Part shown: one piece after another, positions 49,792 through 55,514 of the stretch | Layout: each line of letters opens with the position of its first letter | Numbering within the stretch: the first letter of the stretch is position 1 | Origin: Parabacteroides hominis | Lineage (GTDB): Bacteria > Bacteroidota > Bacteroidia > Bacteroidales > Tannerellaceae | Length of the DNA: 55,514 nucleotides | Reading direction: 5' to 3' | Assembly (NCBI RefSeq): GCF_014287585.1 | Contig: NZ_JACOOJ010000038.1 | Location: forward strand, 1 to 55,514 | Position numbers and translations under genes: made by a program | The notes under the pieces: generated by a model | Databases searched by the model: none | The model's input: the letters and a program-made list of their open reading frames with translations, nothing else | What the model was told of the DNA's origin: nothing

Positions 49792-51345
49792 ATGAGTAAC
49801 CAACTTGAAAAAGTAAAGGAGCTTATCGCCCTTCGCGAAACAGCTCGTTTAGGTGGTGGAGAAAAAAGAATTGAATCTCAGCACAAAAAAGGTAAATACA
49901 CGGCACGCGAACGTATTGCCATGTTGCTGGATGAAGGAAGTTTTGAAGAATTCGATATGTTCGTACAGCACCGTTGTACAAACTTCGGCATTGAAAAAAC
50001 GAAGTTTCTGGGCGACGGTATCGTAACAGGTTACGGTACGATCGACGGACGCCTGGTATATATTTATGCCCAGGATTTCACCGTATTCGGCGGCGCTTTG
50101 TCTGAAGCATTGGCCATGAAGATCTGTAAAGTGATGGATCAGGCAATGAAGATGGGCGCTCCTGTTATCGGTCTGAACGATTCGGGTGGCGCACGTATCC
50201 AGGAAGGCGTTAACGCTTTGGCCGGTTATGCAGAAATCTTCCAGCGTAATATCCTGGCTTCCGGCGTTATTCCTCAGATTTCCGGTATCTTCGGCCCGTG
50301 TGCCGGTGGTGCGGTTTATTCTCCCGCCCTGACAGACTTTAACATCATGACCCGCGGAACAAGCTATATGTTCCTGACCGGTCCGAAAGTAGTAAAGACA
50401 GTTACGGGTGAAGACGTTACACAGGAACAGTTAGGTGGCGCAAGCGTACACACGACAAAATCGGGTGTGGCTCATTTCGCAGTAGATACGGAAGAAGACG
50501 GTTTGCAGTTGATCCGCAAATTGATCGGCTTCCTGCCGCAGAACAACCTGGAAGAAACTCCGCTGATCGAATGTAAAGATCCGATCGACCGCCTGGACGA
50601 CAACCTGAACGACATCATCCCTGACAATCCTAACCAGGCTTATGACATGTACGACGTGATCGGAACAATCATCGACAACGGTGAATTCCTGGAAGTACAT
50701 GCCGACTATGCTAAGAACATTATCGTAGGTTTCGCCCGTTTCAACGGCCAGACTGTCGGTATCGTAGCTAACCAGCCGAAAGTTATGGCAGGCTGTCTGG
50801 ACAGCAACGCTTCCCGTAAGGCAGGCCGTTTCGTCCGTTTCTGCGACGCTTTCAACATTCCTCTGGTGACATTGGTAGACGTACCGGGATTCTTGCCGGG
50901 TACTGGCCAGGAATACAACGGTGTAATCCTCCACGGAGCCAAATTGCTTTACGCTTACGGCGAAGCAACTGTGCCTAAAGTGACTGTAACATTGCGTAAG
51001 TCTTACGGTGGTGCATACTGTGTGATGAGTTCAAAACACCTGCGCGGCGACATGAACTACGCATGGCCGACAGCCGAAATCGCAGTTATGGGCCCGAGCG
51101 GCGCAGTAGAAGTCATCTTCGCAAAAGAAGTGGCCGCCTCTGAAGACCCGAAAGCCTGCGCAGCAGAAAAAGAAGCCGAATACAAGAAAGCATTTGCAAA
51201 CCCGTACAATGCCGCCCAATATGGTTATATCGACGATGTTATCGAACCGCGTAACACTCGTTTCCGTATCATTCGTGCTTTACAACAGTTGCAGACTAAA
51301 AAGCTAAGCAATCCTGCTAAGAAACATGACAATCTGCCTCTATAA
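49792..51345 (+). CDS. mmdA: Methylmalonyl-CoA decarboxylase alpha subunit (carboxyltransferase)
   Basis: This 517-residue subunit moves the carboxyl group from (S)-methylmalonyl-CoA to biotin on the gamma subunit, giving propionyl-CoA. Two crotonase-type halves are visible: [19 protein letters not shown] and [19 protein letters not shown] in the first, [22 protein letters not shown] and [13 protein letters not shown] in the second. The same fold is used in propionyl-CoA carboxylase, but the oadB-type beta subunit four genes on shows it belongs to a sodium pump. Confidence 0.96.
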   Translation: MSNQLEKVKELIALRETARLGGGEKRIESQHKKGKYTARERIAMLLDEGSFEEFDMFVQHRCTNFGIEKTKFLGDGIVTGYGTIDGRLVYIYAQDFTVFGGALSEALAMKICKVMDQAMKMGAPVIGLNDSGGARIQEGVNALAGYAEIFQRNILASGVIPQISGIFGPCAGGAVYSPALTDFNIMTRGTSYMFLTGPKVVKTVTGEDVTQEQLGGASVHTTKSGVAHFAVDTEEDGLQLIRKLIGFLPQNNLEETPLIECKDPIDRLDDNLNDIIPDNPNQAYDMYDVIGTIIDNGEFLEVHADYAKNIIVGFARFNGQTVGIVANQPKVMAGCLDSNASRKAGRFVRFCDAFNIPLVTLVDVPGFLPGTGQEYNGVILHGAKLLYAYGEATVPKVTVTLRKSYGGAYCVMSSKHLRGDMNYAWPTAEIAVMGPSGAVEVIFAKEVAASEDPKACAAEKEAEYKKAFANPYNAAQYGYIDDVIEPRNTRFRIIRALQQLQTKKLSNPAKKHDNLPL

Positions 51346-51360
51346 TTCTTAAAACAGGAA

Positions 51361-52254
51361 ATGAATATGATTAATAAGAAAATAGGGGTATTGCTGCTGT
51401 TTGCCTTGCTCGTTTCATTCGGGGCAAAAGCACAGCGTGCAACCTCCATGCGAATAAATGAAGTGCTGGTCGTCAATGAAGATAACTTCGTTGATGATTA
51501 CGGTAAACGCCATGCCTGGATCGAGTTGTTTAACGGCTCGGCCGGTTCGGTAAATATCGCCGGTTGTTTCTTGACTAACGACAAGAACGATCCGAAAAAA
51601 TATCCGATTCCGAAGGGAGACGTCCTGACAATCATCCCTCCTCGCCAGCATACCTTGTTCTGGGCGGACGGAGAACCTAATCGCGGTACATTCCATGTTA
51701 ATTTCACTCTTGACCCATCAAAAGAGAATTACATCGCATTGTATGATGCAGACGGTAAAACCCTGATCGATGAGATTGTTATTCCGGCTTCACAAAAAGC
51801 GGATATCAGCTATGGCAGAACGTTAGACGGGCAAGGCGAATGGTCAACCTTGGCAAAGGTTACCCCCAGCACCAACAACGTGACATTGGACTCTAACGAG
51901 AAGATTGAAAACTTTAAAGAAAATGACTCTTGGGGTATAGGTATGACACTGACTGCTATGGCAGTTGTGTTCTCAGGCTTATTCCTGTTATTCATTATCT
52001 TTAAACAAATCGGTAAATTCTCGATCGCTGCCAGCAAACGCAATGCACGGAAAGCAGCCGGTGCTGCTGTCGTTGCAGACAATGCAGGTCAGGAATCCGG
52101 AGAAATCTTTGCGGCTATCGGTGCGGCTCTGTATGAAATGAGCGACGATAACCACGACATCGAACATACGGTTCTCACGATCCGTAAAGTTCAAAGATCT
52201 TATTCTCCGTGGAGCTCCAAGATTTATGGTCTGCGTGAAGTTCCCAAAAAGTAA
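51361..52254 (+). CDS. OadG-type delta subunit with N-terminal lamin-tail-like domain
   Basis: The 297-residue protein has a signal peptide (about residues 3-24), an exported lamin-tail-like domain (MRINEVLVVNEDNFVDDYGKRHAWIELFNGSAG to GEWSTLAKVTPSTNN), then one membrane helix (about 199-218, MTLTAMAVVFSGLFLLFIIF) and a cytoplasmic tail. The helix and tail correspond to OadG/MmdD, the small subunit that assembles the pump. The extra exported domain makes the protein about three times longer than classic OadG. It starts 15 nt after mmdA. Confidence 0.88.
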   Translation: MNMINKKIGVLLLFALLVSFGAKAQRATSMRINEVLVVNEDNFVDDYGKRHAWIELFNGSAGSVNIAGCFLTNDKNDPKKYPIPKGDVLTIIPPRQHTLFWADGEPNRGTFHVNFTLDPSKENYIALYDADGKTLIDEIVIPASQKADISYGRTLDGQGEWSTLAKVTPSTNNVTLDSNEKIENFKENDSWGIGMTLTAMAVVFSGLFLLFIIFKQIGKFSIAASKRNARKAAGAAVVADNAGQESGEIFAAIGAALYEMSDDNHDIEHTVLTIRKVQRSYSPWSSKIYGLREVPKK

Positions 52255-52276
52255 TTATCTCTAAAAACAAACAAGA

Positions 52277-52708
52277 ATGAAAAGTTTTAAATATACTATT
52301 AACGGTAACGTATATAAAGTACATATCAACTCGGTAGTAGATGATATCGCTGAAGTAGAAGTAAACGGTACTCCCTACCAGGTAAAAATGGAGAAACCGG
52401 CAAAAAAACAGATGGTTACACTGAAACGTCCGGCTCAGGCTCCTACAACGGCAAGCGGCGAACCGGTTATTTCCCGTCCGGCAGCCTCGACTACCAAGGG
52501 AGCTGTCAAATCTCCGCTGCCAGGTGTAATCCTGCAGGTCAACTGTAAAGTCGGTGATGCTGTCAAGAGAGGCCAGAATCTGCTCGTCCTCGAAGCCATG
52601 AAGATGGAAAATAACATCAACGCCGACCGCGACGGTAAGATCATTGAAATAAAAGTAAACAAAGGGGATTCTGTACTGGAAGGTGCCGACCTCGTCGTAA
52701 TAGGATAA
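52277..52708 (+). CDS. mmdC: Biotin carboxyl carrier subunit of the decarboxylase (gamma)
   Basis: The 143-residue protein carries biotin on Lys109 in the EAMKMEN motif, after a Pro/Ala/Thr-rich linker (about residues 50-75). The biotinyl domain covers about 76-143. It shuttles the carboxyl group between the alpha subunit and the membrane beta subunit. The next gene starts 5 nt after its stop. Confidence 0.95.
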   Translation: MKSFKYTINGNVYKVHINSVVDDIAEVEVNGTPYQVKMEKPAKKQMVTLKRPAQAPTTASGEPVISRPAASTTKGAVKSPLPGVILQVNCKVGDAVKRGQNLLVLEAMKMENNINADRDGKIIEIKVNKGDSVLEGADLVVIG

Positions 52709-52712
52709 TATT

Positions 52713-53909
52713 ATGTTAGGATCAGTATTATTACAGGCAGCAGGTGCGACTCATGAAAGTTTTCTCCAGTTCCTGGGAAAGAATCTTGAGTTGTTCCTCA
52801 CTTATACAGGAGTCTACAACGCGACACCGGGTCATCTTATCATGATCCTTATCGGTCTGTTGTTTATCTTCCTGGCTATCAAATATGAATTCGAGCCTAT
52901 GCTCCTTATCCCTATCGGGTTCGGTATCCTGATCGGTAACATTCCTTTCAAAGATGCCGGATTGCAGGTAGGTATTTACGAACAAGGTTCCGTGCTGAAC
53001 ATCCTCTACCAGGGTGTAACCTCCGGATGGTATCCGCCGTTGATCTTCCTCGGTATCGGGGCCATGACCGACTTCTCCGCCCTGATCTCCAATCCGAAAC
53101 TGATGTTGATCGGTGCGGCTGCGCAGTTCGGTATCTTCGGTGCTTACACAATCGCTCTTCAGATGGGATTCGAACCGAACCAGGCCGGTGCTATCGGTAT
53201 TATCGGTGGTGCAGACGGCCCGACGGCTATCTTCCTTTCTTCCAAACTGGCTCCGAACCTGATGGGTGCTATTGCGGTGTCAGCATACTCTTACATGGCG
53301 TTGGTTCCTATTATCCAGCCGCCGTTCATGCGTTTGCTGACCACTCAGAAAGAACGTCTGATCCGTATGAAACCGCCGAGAGCCGTTTCTTCTACGGAAA
53401 AGATCGTGTTCCCGATCGTAGGTCTGTTGCTGACTTGCTTCCTGGTTCCTTCCGGTCTGCCCCTGTTGGGTATGCTGTTCTTCGGTAACCTGTTGAAAGA
53501 AAGTGGCGTAACGCGCCGTTTGGCTGAAACAGCCCGTGGTCCGCTGATCGATACGATCACGATCCTGTTAGGTATCACGGTAGGTGCTTCTACCCAGGCA
53601 ACCCAGTTCCTGACACTGAACTCCATCAAGATTTTCGGTTTGGGTGCTTTGTCATTCGTGATCGCAACTTGCGCAGGTATCCTGTTCGTCAAGTTCTTCA
53701 ACCTGTTCCTGAAAGAAGGTAATAAGATCAACCCGCTTATCGGTAACTCCGGTGTGTCTGCCGTACCCGACTCTGCCCGTATCTCTCAGAATGTAGGTCT
53801 GGAATATGATCCGACCAACTACCTGTTGATGCACGCCATGGGTCCGAACGTAGCAGGTGTAATCGGTTCTGCCGTAGCAGCCGGTATCCTGTTGGGATTC
53901 TTAGGATAA
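52713..53909 (+). CDS. mmdB: Sodium-pumping decarboxylase beta subunit (MmdB/OadB)
   Basis: This 398-residue polytopic membrane protein decarboxylates carboxybiotin and pumps Na+ outward. Family motifs are GIGAMTDFSALISNPKLMLIGAAAQFGIF, IGIIGGADGPTAIFLSSKLAP and LIGNSGVSAVPDSARISQNVG. Together with the four genes before it, it converts the free energy of decarboxylation into a sodium gradient. A bidirectional terminator follows the gene. Confidence 0.96.
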   Translation: MLGSVLLQAAGATHESFLQFLGKNLELFLTYTGVYNATPGHLIMILIGLLFIFLAIKYEFEPMLLIPIGFGILIGNIPFKDAGLQVGIYEQGSVLNILYQGVTSGWYPPLIFLGIGAMTDFSALISNPKLMLIGAAAQFGIFGAYTIALQMGFEPNQAGAIGIIGGADGPTAIFLSSKLAPNLMGAIAVSAYSYMALVPIIQPPFMRLLTTQKERLIRMKPPRAVSSTEKIVFPIVGLLLTCFLVPSGLPLLGMLFFGNLLKESGVTRRLAETARGPLIDTITILLGITVGASTQATQFLTLNSIKIFGLGALSFVIATCAGILFVKFFNLFLKEGNKINPLIGNSGVSAVPDSARISQNVGLEYDPTNYLLMHAMGPNVAGVIGSAVAAGILLGFLG

Positions 53910-53925
53910 TCGATTTATTCTACAT

Positions 53926-53964
53926 AAAAAAGCCTCTGTATCGCCTTGATACGGAGGCTTTTTT
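53926..53964. terminator. Bidirectional terminator
   Basis: A 17-bp stem with one mismatch (AAAAAAGCCTCtGTATC / GATACgGAGGCTTTTTT) has A and T runs on the two sides, so it terminates transcription from both directions. It sits between mmdB (plus) and a small minus-strand gene. Confidence 0.9.
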
Positions 53965-53977
53965 ATATCCGGTTTTA

Positions 53978-54124
53978 TCAGATATTCTGCTCGATGGTCA
54001 TCGGATCTGTCTCCGGATTCGCCTCCTGCTCCAACGTTGTCCCTAAAAACAACCAGATCATTAACAGGATAATCGCGATCACCACCCCAAAGACCAGCAG
54101 TACATTCGTATTCTTTCGTCTCAT
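53978..54124 (-). CDS. Small single-helix membrane protein, 48 residues
   Basis: The frame ATG (54124) to TGA (53978) encodes MRRKNTNVLLVFGVVIAI and continues as a hydrophobic helix to about residue 28, then an acidic tail ending DPMTIEQNI. Basic N-terminus, membrane helix and acidic tail give the expected N-in topology. It has no recognisable family. Convergent position and a shared bidirectional terminator with mmdB support a real, separately transcribed gene. Confidence 0.6.
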   Translation of the reverse strand: MRRKNTNVLLVFGVVIAIILLMIWLFLGTTLEQEANPETDPMTIEQNI

Positions 54125-54408
54125 GTCTATTCTTCAATGTTTATTTGAAGATTAAACAAGGCGAACCCTTTTTTGGTTTAACCTTTCTGCTACTTTTGCT
54201 CTTTATTTAGCTGAGTAAATATTTTAGCCCCCCATCACCGGCAAACCGCATAATACATTCTTTCCCATCCTTATTATAGAAACTGGAACAATTGAAATGC
54301 GAAAACAAGTATAAAACCTTTACCGAAGAAAGGTATTCCTATAGATGCTTCAACAGATCTTATGAACGTTGATGGTTTCTTCTCCCGTTATTTTTCTTCG
54401 GAGCTCCA
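54125..54408. other. Intergenic region, orphan -7 box, no gene
   Basis: This lies between the small membrane protein start and the tsaB terminator. TACTTTTG at 54191-54198 (plus strand) fits the -7 consensus, but no open frame follows, so either a small RNA is made or the match is chance. Nothing else could be assigned. Confidence 0.4.
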
Positions 54409-54462
54409 AAAAACATGATGAGTTTTGCAAGTGAGACCGTCTTCATTTGCAAAACTCATCAT
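54409..54462 (-). terminator. Terminator downstream of tsaB
   Basis: On the minus strand a perfect 16-bp stem (54415-54430 with 54447-54462) is followed by GTTTTTTGG. It lies 26 nt after the tsaB stop. Confidence 0.8.
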
Positions 54463-54487
54463 AAAAGAGGCACATCATCTATCTGCC

Positions 54488-55186
54488 TTAATTCCCCAAC
54501 ACCTTATTCTTCGCAATCGTCGCCTGAAACTCTTTCAGGTAGAACGGTTCGAAGTAGGCTGTATCTTCGAATTGACCGGCGGCAAATGCTTGTTCGGCAA
54601 GCGGGATCATGTTGACGGCAAGCGGATGGATGTCCTCTATAAAAATGGCATTCGGGGAAGTGATGACGGACTTGCATTTGGCAGCACCGTTACCGAAGAA
54701 ACAGATTTTGCCTTTTTCCAGATAAGGAGAATATGTATCGACTTCCACTATATCGGCTGTTGTCTCACGGACAAGTTTCAAAGAAGAGTCATAAATTGCG
54801 GCGTAGACTTCCATCCGGCGGGCATCCAGCATGGCGCAATAAAGGCAACCGGCAGCAGACTTATTTTCTTTAATGGCAGTAGCAGCCATGATATCCAACG
54901 TATGAATACCGATCAGAGGAATACCGAAACCAAAGCAGAGACCTTTAGCGACTGACACTCCGATACGCAAGCCGGTATAGGAACCGGGGCCGCTGCTGAC
55001 CGCTACGGCATCCAACTTTTTCCCCTTCCCTTTCAATACGGAAAGAGCTTCTTCGATAAATACGCCTAACAAGGCTGCATGCGAAGGACCGTCGAAGGAG
55101 GCCTTCTCAAAAAGGACTTCACCGTCCATAGACAACGCTACAGAACAAACGGAAGTCGATGTTTCGATACTTAATATACAGGACAT
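54488..55186 (-). CDS. tsaB: tRNA threonylcarbamoyladenosine biosynthesis protein TsaB
   Basis: TsaB is a non-catalytic partner of TsaD in making t6A37 in tRNAs reading ANN codons. The 232-residue protein shows the ASKHA-fold start ILSIETSTSVCSVALSMDGEVLFEK and the motif VAVSSGPGSYTGLRIGVSVAKGLCFG, with AMLDARRMEVYAAIYD in the middle. Length and motifs fit the family. A -7 box (TACTTTTG) lies 28 nt upstream. Confidence 0.96.
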   Translation of the reverse strand: MSCILSIETSTSVCSVALSMDGEVLFEKASFDGPSHAALLGVFIEEALSVLKGKGKKLDAVAVSSGPGSYTGLRIGVSVAKGLCFGFGIPLIGIHTLDIMAATAIKENKSAAGCLYCAMLDARRMEVYAAIYDSSLKLVRETTADIVEVDTYSPYLEKGKICFFGNGAAKCKSVITSPNAIFIEDIHPLAVNMIPLAEQAFAAGQFEDTAYFEPFYLKEFQATIAKNKVLGN

Positions 55187-55214
55187 AATTAATTGCCAAT
55201 CTTGATTACGGATG

Positions 55215-55222
55215 CAAAAGTA
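55215..55222 (-). promoter_or_regulatory. -7 box for tsaB
   Basis: TACTTTTG on the minus strand lies 28 nt upstream of the tsaB ATG and matches TAnnTTTG. A -33 element is not clear at the usual spacing. Confidence 0.5.
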
Positions 55223-55275
55223 TAAAACATAACTGTAATCGCATGATCAAAATCGATTTTATTAAGACCAAGACA

Positions 55276-55417
55276 AAGTGATTTTAGGAATAGACAATAA
55301 GGCGGAATATGCCTCCTAACCCATAGCTTTAGAAGGTGTAAAGCTATGGGTTAGGAGGCGTAAAGCTATGGGTTAAGATCCATCTGAAATACAGGATGTC
55401 TATTCCTAAAATCACTT
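55276..55417. repeat. Nested palindromic element at the right edge
   Basis: Outer perfect 21-bp inverted repeats (55276-55296 and 55397-55417, aagtgattttaggaataga...) enclose inner 20-bp arms cctcctaacccatagcttta (55312-55331) and their complement (55339-55358), followed by a third copy taaagctatgggttaa (55361-55376). The whole folds as stem within stem, with no coding potential. The remaining bases to 55514 show nothing recognisable. Confidence 0.85.
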
Positions 55418-55514
55418 GTCATTTTTTGGGTAGTTAAACGACTTCACTTGTCAATACTATTTCAGTTACCCTGGCTCGCTTGTCACCTCTGCTTAATTGT
55501 CCCGAAAGGCTTGT

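Noticed and set aside
1..55514. tRNA and rRNA genes
   Set aside because: I looked in the intergenic stretches for cloverleaf-like or rRNA sequence and saw none; a covariance-model scan would be needed to exclude them fully.

Overview
The window looks like the chromosome of a gut Bacteroidales bacterium, most likely Parabacteroides or a close relative. The evidence is the mix of genes: Mfa/FimA-type fimbrillins with DUF3575 and DUF3868 partners, HU-HIG proteins, clostripain-family lipoproteins, a FeoA-FeoB fusion, carboxynorspermidine dehydrogenase, and a Na+-pumping methylmalonyl-CoA decarboxylase operon. The promoters agree: many genes are preceded by the Bacteroidetes -7 box TAnnTTTG, often with a -33 TTG/TTTG about 19-20 bp upstream, and Shine-Dalgarno sites are absent. 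The genus is an inference; no rRNA or tRNA gene is present to test it.

Layout. 0.3-7.0 kb: an RND efflux operon (adaptor, pump, outer-membrane channel) diverging from an AraC-type regulator. 7.1-11.0 kb: two groups of HU-like proteins, one with a small membrane protein and an M15 peptidase, the other with a membrane-anchored Fib_succ_major protein. 11.09-11.90 kb: an 802-bp non-coding element with perfect 42-bp inverted ends, whose right end supplies the 3' end of a clostripain-like gene. 13.2-14.1 kb: an Rpn-family PD-(D/E)XK nuclease. 14.4-22.9 kb: a five-gene fimbrial operon on the minus strand, with a tyrosine recombinase directly upstream. 22.9-26.2 kb: repeats and two more Rpn nucleases. 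26.3-36.6 kb: carboxynorspermidine dehydrogenase, a radical SAM protein, bcp, recA and a packed glycan-type operon. 36.4-45.7 kb: folK, feoAB, apbE, a GH31 glycosidase, and an operon of maf, a KdsC-like phosphatase, a DUF2520 protein and a nitroreductase. 46.8-53.9 kb: a TonB-dependent receptor, then the mce-mmdA-oadG-mmdC-mmdB propionate module. 54.5-55.2 kb: tsaB.

The main discovery is a DNA inversion switch at 21679-21945. Two perfect 28-bp inverted repeats flank 211 bp that carry a textbook Bacteroidetes promoter (TTTG-N19-TACATTTG). The promoter now points away from the fimbrial operon (OFF) and would drive it after inversion (ON). One repeat lies inside the 3' end of the adjacent recombinase gene. 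Inversion would therefore also exchange the last 9 residues of the recombinase for an in-frame 34-residue charged helical tail. The switch would thus change fimbrial expression and the enzyme that presumably works it at the same time.

The window is also rich in palindromic DNA. There is a ~700-bp element in inverted orientation at 23.34-24.04 and 45.99-46.69 kb, flanking 22 kb that includes recA. There are four copies of a modular palindrome family, and short tandem repeats in three gene leaders. Two of the three Rpn nucleases lie directly beside such repeats.
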